A stretch of 64,000 nucleotides of DNA from Methanobrevibacter sp. (GTDB taxonomy: Archaea; Methanobacteriota; Methanobacteria; Methanobacteriales; Methanobacteriaceae): contig NZ_JAUNXR010000004.1 in the NCBI RefSeq assembly GCF_030539665.1, positions 36,988 through 100,987 of the forward strand, given 5' to 3'. The position numbers and the translations under genes were made by a program. Positions 45,912 to 54,652 of the stretch are shown piece by piece. Positions within the stretch are counted from its first letter, which is position 1; every line of letters starts with the position of its first letter. The notes under the pieces are model-generated. The model searched no databases. It was not told the DNA's origin and was given only the letters and a program-made list of their open reading frames with translations.

Positions 45912-47135
45912 TTATTGGATTTTAGAAATGGTTTGTTTGATTTGGTTATATTGCATTAAATTATTATTTGAATTCCCATCATCATTGAATGGAATTGCAC
46001 CATATAAATGCATAATTACATGAGACAAATCACGTATTGTTTTAAATTCAGATTGTTCATATTGCTCTTTTTGATAATCACCAATAGATTGATATAAAAA
46101 TGGTCTAGAATCCTGATCAACAAGCCTTTTTCTAGTAATCATACAAGCAGGTTTACCCAAATCAGACATAATCCATTTCCTACCAAGTTTCTCAGCAACA
46201 GCACCAGTAGTTCCAGAACCACAAAAGAAATCAGCAACAATAGAATCCTCATTAGTTGATGCTTCTATGATTCTTTTTAACAATGCTTCGGGTTTTTGAG
46301 TACCATAATTAACACGTTCTCGTGAGGTTCTCCCAACCATATCAATTGACCATACATCTTTCATATTAACTAAAGTATACCACCCTAATTCATCTTGATA
46401 TTCATCAACATTTTTAAAATTATATGGTTTGAATCCTCTATTATATGATTTTTCTTTTAATACATTAAATATATAATTTGAAGAGTTTTTATAAAATAAA
46501 ATTGTATCATGTTTTCTTGCAAAATATTTATCACTAGTTCCTCCTGATTTATAACTCCATATGATTTCATTGACCAAATTATTTTTTCCAAATATTTCAT
46601 CCATTATTAATTTAATGTAATGCCCCACATGCCAATCAATATGTACATAAATAGAACCATTTTCACTTAAGAGTTCTTTCATTAAAATTAATCTAGGAAC
46701 CATCATTTCAAGATAACTTGCAGTTCCATTTTTCCAAGTATCTTTATAAGCAAACTGTTCTATCACAGCAGGTCTTTGTTCTATCTTTTTATCTGGAAGT
46801 TCTATTTTAGTCCTATAATCTGCTTTGGAATCAAAAGGAGGATCTATATAAATTAAATCAATTTTACCTCTCATAGACTGAGTATTTTCATCACCTGCAA
46901 TTAATGCTTGCATTGCTAACAAATTATCTCCATATATTAATTTATTAAAACTTTTTTCATTTGAATTTTTGATTTCATCTTTGAAAAAACCAAATTCGTC
47001 TTTTGATGGAAAAACTAATTCATTTGTTTGTAATGTTAATTTTTTTTCATCAGAAATTCCTTCCAAAATCTTTTGAGCCTCTTTTCTACCTCTTTTAATA
47101 ATCTTTGGTAATTCTTCAATTAATGAATTTGACAA
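45912..47135 (-). CDS. mod: Type III R-M methyltransferase Mod, N-terminal part, inverted (OFF orientation)
   Basis: 407 codons from TTG 47135, behind AGGTG. Beta-type order of motifs: catalytic DPPF at residues 98-101 (DLIYIDPPFDSKADY), a central target-recognition region (about 190-280), and the AdoMet-binding FFCGSGTTG at 303-311. Residues 1-393 are genuine Mod. At codons 390-393 (N-N-N-L) the frame enters the 13-bp repeat, and the last 14 residues (MQYNQIKQTISKIQ) come from non-coding flank. The true C-terminal part lies on the other strand at 47172-47846. This truncated protein lacks about 224 residues and is probably inactive. Confidence 0.93.
   Translation of the reverse strand: MSNSLIEELPKIIKRGRKEAQKILEGISDEKKLTLQTNELVFPSKDEFGFFKDEIKNSNEKSFNKLIYGDNLLAMQALIAGDENTQSMRGKIDLIYIDPPFDSKADYRTKIELPDKKIEQRPAVIEQFAYKDTWKNGTASYLEMMVPRLILMKELLSENGSIYVHIDWHVGHYIKLIMDEIFGKNNLVNEIIWSYKSGGTSDKYFARKHDTILFYKNSSNYIFNVLKEKSYNRGFKPYNFKNVDEYQDELGWYTLVNMKDVWSIDMVGRTSRERVNYGTQKPEALLKRIIEASTNEDSIVADFFCGSGTTGAVAEKLGRKWIMSDLGKPACMITRKRLVDQDSRPFLYQSIGDYQKEQYEQSEFKTIRDLSHVIMHLYGAIPFNDDGNSNNNLMQYNQIKQTISKIQ
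45957..45969 (-). repeat. Left inverted repeat of the mod switch
   Basis: TAAATTATTATTT on the plus strand, the reverse complement of the right repeat. On the minus strand it encodes N-N-N-L of Mod. The bases on either side differ from those at the right repeat, so the identity is exactly 13 bp. Confidence 0.9.
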
Positions 47136-47158
47136 AAAAACACCTACTAAAATCTGTT

Positions 47159-47171
47159 AAATAATAATTTA
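47159..47171 (+). repeat. Right inverted repeat of the mod switch
   Basis: AAATAATAATTTA on the plus strand. Codons AAT AAT AAT TTA start at 47160 in the frame of the downstream mod fragment, the same frame as at the left repeat, so recombination anywhere inside it keeps the reading frame. Confidence 0.9.
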
Positions 47172-47846
47172 GGTTATATTAAAGATACAAAAACCTTAGT
47201 ATATGTTGATTCACCATCTAAATTAACTGGATATAACACATTAGTTAAAGCTCAAAAGTTAAGAAATGAATTTAAAGGAGGTTGGAATAAAGTAGTTGTT
47301 CTTGGTTGGAATTTCGTTCAAGATATTGGTCAAAAAATTGCTGATTTAAATGATGATAACTTAAATGTTTTAGTAATTCCCCCTGATTTATTAGATCAAC
47401 TTAAAAGTAAAACCAAAGCTAAAACATTAATTAAAGAGGGTAAGTTAAGGTTTTCTTCATTGCAATATTTAAGAATTAAAAAACCAATTATTGAAAGTTA
47501 TAATGAGGATAATGAAAAATTAACCGTTGAGTTAGAAAATTATGTTTTGCTTTCTCCTGATGCTCTACCACTTGATGAGAAAAATCAAAAGATTCTTCAA
47601 GATGTTGTTGCAGATGATCCATTAGCTTTAATTGAATATTGGAGTATTGATCCTGATTATGATGGTGAAGTTTTCAGAAGCAAGTGGCAAGATTATAGAC
47701 AAAATACTGCTAATGACAATGATGAATTCAGAGTAATAGAAAAAGCCGTTTTAAATGTTCCTAAAATTAATAATCCTAGAAAAATTTGTGTAAAAGCGGT
47801 TGATGTATTTGGATTTGAAAGTGTTGTAGTAACTGAAATAAAATGA
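47160..47846 (+). CDS. mod: Type III Mod, C-terminal part (separated from its start by inversion)
   Basis: The frame is open from the right repeat to TAA/TGA at 47844-47846: 4 shared codons plus 224 codons of unique sequence (GYIKDTKTLVYVDSPSKLTG ... VFGFESVVVTEIK). It is the region that follows the AdoMet motif in Type III Mod subunits, including the strand-helix part VVVLGWNFVQDIGQKIADLN. No ribosome binding site or standard start lies at its beginning, so in this orientation it is silent. The first possible start inside it (TTG 47460) is unconvincing. Joined to residues 1-393 it gives a 617-residue Mod, a normal length. res begins 9 bp after the stop. Confidence 0.9.
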   Translation, partial: NNNLGYIKDTKTLVYVDSPSKLTGYNTLVKAQKLRNEFKGGWNKVVVLGWNFVQDIGQKIADLNDDNLNVLVIPPDLLDQLKSKTKAKTLIKEGKLRFSSLQYLRIKKPIIESYNEDNEKLTVELENYVLLSPDALPLDEKNQKILQDVVADDPLALIEYWSIDPDYDGEVFRSKWQDYRQNTANDNDEFRVIEKAVLNVPKINNPRKICVKAVDVFGFESVVVTEIK

Positions 47847-47855
47847 GGTGTTTTT

Positions 47856-50759
47856 ATGGCAAAATCAAAAGGTTTCGGTTCAAATCCATTATTAATGGCT
47901 AAATTTTTAACTGAGGAAGTGAATAAAGCTTGGGAAGATGGTAGTTTCTATGAAAATGTAACTCCAGTTACTCAGGATTTATTAAGATTTTGGTTTAGTG
48001 ATGTTTTCTGTGATACAAGAGACATTAATTTTCATGATGGGCAAAAACAGGCAATTTTAAATATTATATATCTTCATGAAATTTTAAAAGTAAAAAATGT
48101 AAAAGATTTATATTTATCAACAGATCCAGAATTACTTCAAAAAATGGATATTGGACATATAGAGAAAGATAAGTTTCAACACCCCATGTATGGAGTAAAA
48201 ATGGCTACAGGAACCGGAAAAACATGGGTTTTAAATGCAATTCTTATTTGGCAATATTTAAATGCTAGAGAATATGATTCTGAACTTTTTTCTAAAAATT
48301 TCTTATTAATAGCTCCGGGTGTAATTGTTTATAATAGATTATTGGATGCTTTTTTAGGTAAAGAAAATGAAGAAGGATCAAGAGTATTTGAAACTTCTGA
48401 TTTTTTTAAATTTAAAGAAGTTTTTATTCCAGAAGCTTATGAAAGTATATTTTTTGGATTTTTACAAACAGCTGTTGCTAAAAAAGAGGAAATAGGTTCA
48501 AAGGTAACTGGTGATGGTTTAATTGCAATTACAAATTGGCATTTGTTAATTGATAAAGAGGAGGATTTAGAATATGATTCTCCATTAGATGATCCACATA
48601 AAGTTTTTAAAAAATTACTTCCAGTTTTCCCTAGAAATAGTGAAGGAAATTTATTAGATGTTCTTGACAATAATTTTTTAAAAGGAAAAGCATTAGATTA
48701 TTTAGCAAGTTTGGAAGATATTGTTGTTTTCAATGATGAGGCACATCATATTCATGAATTTAAGAGTAAGGATGGGATTAAGGATGCAGAATGGCAAAAA
48801 AGTTTAGATATAATTGCCGAAGAAAAAAAAGATAAATTTATTCGAATAGATTTTTCTGCAACATTATATTCTAATTCAACAGGGAAAAACAAGCAAAAAC
48901 ATTATTTTCCTCATGTTGTTGTTGATTTTACTTTAAAAGAAGCTATTCGTCAAGGGCTAGTTAAATTAATTGCTATTGATAAAAGAAAAGAAGTTTCTTC
49001 AATTTCTCTAGATTTTAAAGCTGAAAGAGAAGGAAATAAAGTAATAGGTTTATCAAAAGGTCAAAAATTAATGCTAAGAGCAGGTCTTTCTAAATTAAAA
49101 ATCTTAGAAAAGCAATTTGATAATTTTGAAGAAACTTTTGATGGTTTGGATGATAAAGATCCGAAGATGTTGGTTGTTTGTGAAGATACAAGTGTAACTC
49201 CTTTTGTTAAAAATTTTTTATTAGGGGAAGGATTGGCAGAAGAAGATATTCTTGAAATACATTCCAAGAGAGGTGAAATTTCAGAAAATGAATGGGGTAA
49301 TATCAGACAAAAATTATTTAACTTGGATAAATATAAACATCCAAAAGTTGTTATATCTGTTTTAATGCTTAGGGAAGGTTTCGATGTTAATAATATTTGT
49401 GTTATAGTCCCTTTGAGATCAACAGAATCTTCCATATTATTGGAACAAACAATTGGTCGTGGATTAAGATTAATGTGGAGAGAACCTGAATTTCATGATA
49501 TAAAGCTGGAAAATAGAATCAGATTACTTAATGAAAAGAAGGAACCAAATAATTACTTTGATTTATTAAGCATAGTTGAACATCCTAAATTCATTGATTT
49601 TTATAATACTTTTATTGAAGAGGGTATTGTTACAGAAATAAATGATGAAATAAATGCTGGAAAAGTATTGGGGGATATGATTAATGTTCCTTTAAGAGAT
49701 GATTATGAAAACTTTGATTTTTATTGGCCTGCTATTATCAGTGAACGAGAAGAATTTTTGACAAGAAAAGAATTATCTTTTGATAAAATGGATTCATTCC
49801 AAACTCCTCTTAAAGATTTGCAGTTAATTAGAGGAGAGAAAGGAGAAATATTCGAATCTCAAGAATTAACAGTTCATACAAGATTTGGTAGGTATAGAAT
49901 TATAAGTGATTTGTTTGATGCTAATAGTTATAATGAGTTCTTAGCACGTTTGATAAATCATATAACTAAAATGTTACAACCTATTAAAAGAACTCAAAAG
50001 GAATTTCCAATTATTCAAATAAATCATGATGAACTTGCAAGAGTTATAGATGATTATATTAGAATTAAATTATTTGATGAACCTTTTAATCCAATGGTTG
50101 ATGAAAATTGGAGAATTTTATTTATGGGGAATGAAAGTATTGTGAACCATATTGTTTTACAAATTACTAAAGTTCTTTATAATATGCAACATGATGTGAA
50201 TGTCAAAGAAGCAGAGATAAAGAAATATTATTTCTCAAATGTTCCTAAATTAAGAATGCGTGAAAATTATTCTCTTGATGTTTCCAAATCAATTTATGAA
50301 AAACTACCATATCCTTCAAATAAAGGAGGTTTTGAGAAAAGATTTATAGAATCTGTTGATAGGGATAGTAATGTTGATTCATTTATTAAAATCAATGAAT
50401 ATTATCATAATTTTGCTAATATAATGTATATTCGTGAAGACGGTCTTTTAGCAAGATATTTCCCAGATTTTTTAGTTAAAATTAATGAAAAGATTTATGT
50501 TGTGGAAACAAAGTCGGATAAAGATATGAGTACTATTAATGTACAATCTAAAAGAGTATCTACTCTTAATTTCTTAGATAACTTAAATCAGATTTCACAG
50601 GATAAAGATTTAGAAACAAAATGGGAATATGTATTGTTAGGTGAAAATACTTTTGATAGTATGTATAATAATGGTGCTTCTATTGAAGAAATATTGAATT
50701 TTGCTATTGTCACATCTGATTTAGCAAGAGGATTTGCAACATTAGACAGTTTCAAATAA
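47856..50759 (+). CDS. res: Type III restriction enzyme Res (helicase-nuclease subunit)
   Basis: 967 residues, the usual Res length. Walker A TGTGKT near residue 120, DEAH box (FNDEAHH) near 295, helicase motif VI QTIGRGLRLMWRE near 530, and a C-terminal PD-(D/E)XK nuclease (FPDFLVKINEKIYVVETKS) near residues 870-885. Res acts only in complex with Mod, translocating on DNA and cutting when two inverted sites meet. The GAGGTG ribosome binding site overlaps the mod stop codon, so it is designed to be co-translated with mod; with mod inverted its expression and activity are in doubt. Confidence 0.95.
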   Translation: MAKSKGFGSNPLLMAKFLTEEVNKAWEDGSFYENVTPVTQDLLRFWFSDVFCDTRDINFHDGQKQAILNIIYLHEILKVKNVKDLYLSTDPELLQKMDIGHIEKDKFQHPMYGVKMATGTGKTWVLNAILIWQYLNAREYDSELFSKNFLLIAPGVIVYNRLLDAFLGKENEEGSRVFETSDFFKFKEVFIPEAYESIFFGFLQTAVAKKEEIGSKVTGDGLIAITNWHLLIDKEEDLEYDSPLDDPHKVFKKLLPVFPRNSEGNLLDVLDNNFLKGKALDYLASLEDIVVFNDEAHHIHEFKSKDGIKDAEWQKSLDIIAEEKKDKFIRIDFSATLYSNSTGKNKQKHYFPHVVVDFTLKEAIRQGLVKLIAIDKRKEVSSISLDFKAEREGNKVIGLSKGQKLMLRAGLSKLKILEKQFDNFEETFDGLDDKDPKMLVVCEDTSVTPFVKNFLLGEGLAEEDILEIHSKRGEISENEWGNIRQKLFNLDKYKHPKVVISVLMLREGFDVNNICVIVPLRSTESSILLEQTIGRGLRLMWREPEFHDIKLENRIRLLNEKKEPNNYFDLLSIVEHPKFIDFYNTFIEEGIVTEINDEINAGKVLGDMINVPLRDDYENFDFYWPAIISEREEFLTRKELSFDKMDSFQTPLKDLQLIRGEKGEIFESQELTVHTRFGRYRIISDLFDANSYNEFLARLINHITKMLQPIKRTQKEFPIIQINHDELARVIDDYIRIKLFDEPFNPMVDENWRILFMGNESIVNHIVLQITKVLYNMQHDVNVKEAEIKKYYFSNVPKLRMRENYSLDVSKSIYEKLPYPSNKGGFEKRFIESVDRDSNVDSFIKINEYYHNFANIMYIREDGLLARYFPDFLVKINEKIYVVETKSDKDMSTINVQSKRVSTLNFLDNLNQISQDKDLETKWEYVLLGENTFDSMYNNGASIEEILNFAIVTSDLARGFATLDSFK

Positions 50760-50970
50760 TCGAAATTAAATTCTTTAAAATTTATTTTCTTTTCTTTTTT
50801 TTTAGTAATTTTTTATTATTTGAAAATTGTTCTCATCTAGAAATATTTACTTCATTTAAAACTATTATTTTTATCTAAAACTAACAATAAACTTTTTATA
50901 TATTATTTAACAATATTTAAATTAGCTAATTTAAAAATTAATCTATATAAATAAAAATCAAGTGATTTTC

Positions 50971-51315
50971 ATGGTTGAAAAGTTAACAAATCCTTTGGAA
51001 AACTATCATAATTTTAATCAATTAAATGCAGATGACTTTATCAGACAATGGGGGAGATATGTTAAAGAAGGAATTAATCAGTTATATGATTATGTAGAAA
51101 GCAGATTAAGCGATTTTAATGCTTCTTCAGTTGTTTATGTTCCTTATTTTGATGATGCTTTCATTCCTCGTTTCATTATCAAAATTCCTAAAAACGTAAA
51201 TTACAAGATTCAAAATCAAATGTGGGATCAGCTGTATGATGAGATGAGGGAATTTGCAGTTGACAATAACATTCTTCCAGTCTTTAGAAGATTGCTTTTT
51301 TACTTTACGAATTGA
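50971..51315 (+). CDS. Small paralogous protein A of unknown function
   Basis: 114 residues from ATG 50971 (MVEKLTNPLENYHNFNQLNA). Soluble, with aromatic-rich helices (DDFIRQWGRYVKEGINQLYD) and a central PYFDDAFIPRFIIKIP. It is a clear paralogue of the next gene: NPLxNYxxFNQxNxDxxxxQW, then VxYxPYxDxAxxPxFxIxIP, then MxxFAxxNNILP. The family is not recognised. The pair follows the R-M operon, so an accessory or toxin-antitoxin-like role is possible but unsupported. Confidence 0.65.
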   Translation: MVEKLTNPLENYHNFNQLNADDFIRQWGRYVKEGINQLYDYVESRLSDFNASSVVYVPYFDDAFIPRFIIKIPKNVNYKIQNQMWDQLYDEMREFAVDNNILPVFRRLLFYFTN

Positions 51316-51334
51316 TTTTAAAGGTGATATCGTA

Positions 51335-51667
51335 TTGGAAAATCCGTTGAAAAACTATACAAAATTCAACCAGTTCAATGTAGACAATTTGCTGGATCAG
51401 TGGAAAACTTATATCGAAGAGGGCGTCGCATTGCTAAAAAAGTTTTTAGAGTCAATCATTCATGAATTTGGAGGTTTATATGTTGAATATGAACCGTATT
51501 GGGATGGGGCTTATCTTCCATGGTTTAGAATAAGGATTCCTGATATTGACTATAGGGTTAGAAAAACCATAAGAAGTGATGTCTCCAGAAGAATGAAGAA
51601 TTTTGCAATTGAAAATAACATTTTGCCTGCATATTACAAGGCGAATTTTTGTCTAAGACATTTTTAA
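51335..51667 (+). CDS. Small paralogous protein B of unknown function
   Basis: 110 residues from TTG 51335. GGTGA lies 7 bp upstream and the resulting start (MENPLKNYTKFNQFN) aligns with the paralogue at 50971; the longer open frame upstream overlaps the previous gene and lacks a ribosome binding site. Core segments are VDNLLDQWKTYIEEGVALLK and YEPYWDGAYLPWFRIRIP. It lies 19 bp after its paralogue and probably shares its transcript. Function unknown. Confidence 0.65.
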   Translation: MENPLKNYTKFNQFNVDNLLDQWKTYIEEGVALLKKFLESIIHEFGGLYVEYEPYWDGAYLPWFRIRIPDIDYRVRKTIRSDVSRRMKNFAIENNILPAYYKANFCLRHF

Positions 51668-51759
51668 CAATTTCACTTTTTTAGGAATTCAGTTTTTGAT
51701 TTCCAACTTATTTCTTTTTTAGTTAATTTTATTAAAATTCAAAATCAAAAGTATTCATA

Positions 51760-53073
51760 ATGATTCTTAAAGCAAAAAACATCAATAATATTGGGGGGTC
51801 TGTGAAGGCTCCTCCTTCCAAAAGCTATTCTCATAGGGCTGTTATTCTTGCTTCCTTGGCTGAGGGTACTTCCACTATCAATGACATTCTTCTTTCTGAG
51901 GATGTTCTCTCTTCCATCAGGGCCTGCAAGGATTTAGGAGCAGAAATAACTCAAAACGAAAACTCCCTAAAAATCAAGGGAACTGAAGCCCTTCACAACA
52001 GTGAAACCCAACCAATCAACCTGGAAAATTCAGGAACTACCTTGAGGCTGATGACTTCCGTTGCAGCTCTAGCGGACAATGAAACAACTTTAACCGGCGA
52101 CTCCTCCCTCCAGACAAGGCCTATGCAGCCTCTTCTGGACGCATTGAAGCCTTTAGGGGTTAAGACAGAGTCCACTGACGGAAAGGCGCCGATCACAATA
52201 AAGCCTGGATACAAGGGTGGCATTACCAGCATTCTCGGCAACATCAGCTCCCAGTACATTTCTTCAATCATCATTTCAGCTCCTCTTTCAAGAAATGGTG
52301 TCAATCTAACTGTTTTTCCTGAGTTCAAGTCAAAGCCTTATGTTGACATGACATTGGACATCATGGAGAAGTTTGGAATCAGAATCAATGAAAAGTCATT
52401 TACAAAGCATGAGGACTGTGACAAATCCCTAAAAGACTGTGAGTTCGTCTACTATGAGATTCCAAAACAGAAATACAAGCCTACAGAGTACACTGTTGAG
52501 GGGGACTATTCCTCCGCTTCCTATCTTTTGGCTGCCGCTGCAATAGCTGGAGGTAATGTTGAGGTGAAGAACCTTTTCAGGGATTCCAAGCAGGGGGACA
52601 AGGTGATTCTGGACATTCTGGAGATGATGGGTGCGGAAATCACAAGAAATGACGATTCAGTAATCATAAATTCAGATGGAAATCTAAAAGGAATCGACAT
52701 CAACCTTTCAAACACTCCGGATCTGTTAATCACAGTAGCAATCCTGGCCGCTTTGGCAGAAGGAACAACCAACATTACAGGCGTAAAGCATGCAAGGGTC
52801 AAGGAGACTGACAGGATAGACACCACCTGCAGGGAGCTTGAAAAGCTCGGCTGCGAACTAACAGAATACGAGGACGGAATGTCCATAACAGGAGGAATCC
52901 ACGGGGGCACCGTTGACTCCCACGGAGATCACAGGCTTGCAATGGCATTTTCACTGATCAACCTCAAGCATGAGGTCAGCGTTACAAACGGGGAGGTTTT
53001 TGATGTTTCCTTCCCTAACTTCATAGAGGCAATGGAGTCAATAGGCTTGAATCTAGAACTGGTGGAGGAATAG
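51760..53073 (+). CDS. aroA: 3-Phosphoshikimate 1-carboxyvinyltransferase (EPSP synthase)
   Basis: 437 residues. It joins phosphoenolpyruvate to shikimate-3-phosphate in aromatic amino acid synthesis. Signatures: APPSKSYSHRAVILASLAEG near residue 18, LENSGTTLRLMTSVAAL, SLQTRPMQPLLDAL, the active-site KETDRIDTTCRELEKLGCEL and GDHRLAMAFSL. All catalytic residues seem intact. It abuts nth (3-bp gap). Codon use here is less AT-biased than in the preceding R-M block, marking the return to core genome. Confidence 0.97.
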   Translation: MILKAKNINNIGGSVKAPPSKSYSHRAVILASLAEGTSTINDILLSEDVLSSIRACKDLGAEITQNENSLKIKGTEALHNSETQPINLENSGTTLRLMTSVAALADNETTLTGDSSLQTRPMQPLLDALKPLGVKTESTDGKAPITIKPGYKGGITSILGNISSQYISSIIISAPLSRNGVNLTVFPEFKSKPYVDMTLDIMEKFGIRINEKSFTKHEDCDKSLKDCEFVYYEIPKQKYKPTEYTVEGDYSSASYLLAAAAIAGGNVEVKNLFRDSKQGDKVILDILEMMGAEITRNDDSVIINSDGNLKGIDINLSNTPDLLITVAILAALAEGTTNITGVKHARVKETDRIDTTCRELEKLGCELTEYEDGMSITGGIHGGTVDSHGDHRLAMAFSLINLKHEVSVTNGEVFDVSFPNFIEAMESIGLNLELVEE

Positions 53074-53076
53074 ACG

Positions 53077-53706
53077 ATGAAGACAACAGAAGAGATAAAG
53101 GGAATAATAGACGGACTGGATGAGATCTACGACTTGAGGTTTTTCGAGGACAAGGACCCATATAGGGTTCTAATAAGAACCATCCTCTCCCAGAGAACAC
53201 GTGATGAAAACACGGACAAGGCAACTGCAGAGCTTTTCTCAGTCTACAAGAACATCTATGAAATTGCAGATGCTCCTGTAGAGGAGATAGAAAAGCTTGT
53301 AAAGTCCGCAGGATTCTACAGGGTAAAGGCCGGAAGGATCAAGGAGGTTTCAAACATCCTCATTGACCAGTTCGGCGGAAAGGTTCCGGACAACATGAAG
53401 GAGCTTCTCACATTGCCTGGTGTGGGCAGAAAGACAGCCAATTGCGTTCTTGTCTATGCTTTTGAGGAGCCTGCAATCCCTGTTGACACACATGTTCACA
53501 GAATCTCCAATCTCATGGGTATGGTAAATACAAAAACCCCTGAGGAGACCGAGGAGGAGCTTGTAAAGATTGTTCCCCGTGAGGATTGGCTTGTCCTCAA
53601 CGACTATATGGTTCAGTTTGGCCAGACCATCTGCAAGCCGAACCACATGCAGTGCGAAATCTGCCCTGTGGCAGACTACTGTGACCATCACAACGGTTGT
53701 GATTAA
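53077..53706 (+). CDS. nth: Endonuclease III (DNA glycosylase/AP lyase)
   Basis: 209 residues. It removes oxidised pyrimidines from DNA and nicks the abasic site. The helix-hairpin-helix with catalytic lysine [16 protein letters not shown], the catalytic aspartate in [12 protein letters not shown], and the [4Fe-4S] ligands C-x6-C-x2-C-x5-C in [17 protein letters not shown] are complete. It starts 3 bp after aroA, with GGAGGA near the aroA stop as ribosome binding site. Confidence 0.96.
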   Translation: MKTTEEIKGIIDGLDEIYDLRFFEDKDPYRVLIRTILSQRTRDENTDKATAELFSVYKNIYEIADAPVEEIEKLVKSAGFYRVKAGRIKEVSNILIDQFGGKVPDNMKELLTLPGVGRKTANCVLVYAFEEPAIPVDTHVHRISNLMGMVNTKTPEETEEELVKIVPREDWLVLNDYMVQFGQTICKPNHMQCEICPVADYCDHHNGCD

Positions 53707-53707
53707 G

Positions 53708-53716
53708 TTTATATAA
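53708..53716 (+). promoter_or_regulatory. TATA box of the ppx-ppk operon
   Basis: TTTATATAA overlaps the region right after the nth stop codon. It predicts transcription from near 53738, just before the GAGGTGA ribosome binding site (53738-53744) and ATG 53750. Confidence 0.5.
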
Positions 53717-53749
53717 CTTCACTTCAATATTCTTATTGAGGTGAAAAAC

Positions 53750-54652
53750 ATGCTTTATGGGATTGTAGATATAGGCTCCAATACTGTAAGACTGAACATT
53801 TATGATATTATTGATGATAACGCTCGTTTTCTTTTATCAAAAAAGTATGCTCTAGGACTGGTTTCCTACATAAGGAAAGGGAAGCTTACCGATAAGGGCA
53901 TTTCAAAACTGGCCAATGTCCTGGAGGACATCAAGGCAGACCTGAACTATTTGCATGTGGAAAATTTCAACATGTTCGCAACAGCTTCCCTGAGAAACAT
54001 CAGCAATTCAGGGAAGGTTCTGAATTTTATAAGGGACGACTTGGATCTTAAAATAGAGGTTCTCGATGAAAAGACCGAAGGGAAGTACAGCTTCCTGGGT
54101 TCAATCTCCATAATGGACAAGGCCACAGGGGTTCTTATTGACGTTGGTGGGGGAAGTTCCGAGGTTGTCCTTTACAAGCACAGGAAAATCAAGGACGCTT
54201 ACAGCCTCCCGATAGGCTCCCTAAGCCTTTTCAACGACTATGTGGGCATGCTGGTCCCTACGGAATCAGAATCCAAGGCCATTGTTGACAGGGTCAGATA
54301 CGAAATCGAAAGGCAGAAGATTCCAAAAAAGGACTACAGGTTCATGTGTGCCGTTGGAGGTTCAGTAAGGGCAATCCTTAAGCTTTCAAGGGATTTGAAG
54401 CTGGTTGAAAGAAAGGAGAGGATAATCTCTCCAAAGGTATTTGAACTTTTAAGGGAAGAGCTGCCGGGCAACGACAAGGAAACCTACAGCAAGCTTCTCG
54501 CATCAAAGCCTGCAAGAATCCACACGATGATTCCGGGACTTCTGATAATACAGGAGCTCTGCAGCCATTTCAACGTAGAGGAGATGCAGGTCAGCAAGTT
54601 CGGAGTCAGGGAAGGATACCTTAACCACAAGCTAGGTAGAAAGGATGACTAG
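53750..54652 (+). CDS. ppx: Ppx/GppA-type exopolyphosphatase
   Basis: 300 residues from ATG 53750; GTG 53741 lies inside the ribosome binding site and is rejected. The actin-like ATPase fold is clear: YGIVDIGSNTVRLNIYD at the start, then the phosphate loop VLIDVGGGSSEVVLYKHR and SLPIGSLSLFNDYV. It hydrolyses polyphosphate or pppGpp; the short length fits the Ppx2-like form. Its last 8 bp overlap ppk, so breakdown and synthesis of polyphosphate are encoded together. Confidence 0.92.
   Translation: MLYGIVDIGSNTVRLNIYDIIDDNARFLLSKKYALGLVSYIRKGKLTDKGISKLANVLEDIKADLNYLHVENFNMFATASLRNISNSGKVLNFIRDDLDLKIEVLDEKTEGKYSFLGSISIMDKATGVLIDVGGGSSEVVLYKHRKIKDAYSLPIGSLSLFNDYVGMLVPTESESKAIVDRVRYEIERQKIPKKDYRFMCAVGGSVRAILKLSRDLKLVERKERIISPKVFELLREELPGNDKETYSKLLASKPARIHTMIPGLLIIQELCSHFNVEEMQVSKFGVREGYLNHKLGRKDD

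Larger units (their letters stand above)
45957..47171. mobile_element. Invertible segment carrying the start and first 393 codons of mod
   Basis: Bounded by exact 13-bp inverted repeats (45957-45969 and 47159-47171). The unique part is 1,189 bp. It contains the mod ribosome binding site, start codon and codons 1-389, but only about 20 bp upstream of that ribosome binding site, so any mod promoter must lie outside, on the recombinase side. Inversion would place mod in the same direction as the recombinase and res and join N390-N391-N392-L393 to the G-Y-I-K-D reading of the right flank, in frame. Confidence 0.88.

Noticed and set aside
45912..47135. A complete stand-alone orphan DNA methyltransferase.
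   Set aside because: The last 14 residues come from flanking DNA after the repeat, and the missing C-terminal part lies across the second repeat in the same phase; it is a truncated Type III Mod.
47460..47846. A separate 128-residue gene starting at TTG 47460.
   Set aside because: The frame is open and Mod-like all the way back to the inverted repeat at 47159, there is no ribosome binding site at 47460, and the piece completes Mod when the segment is flipped.
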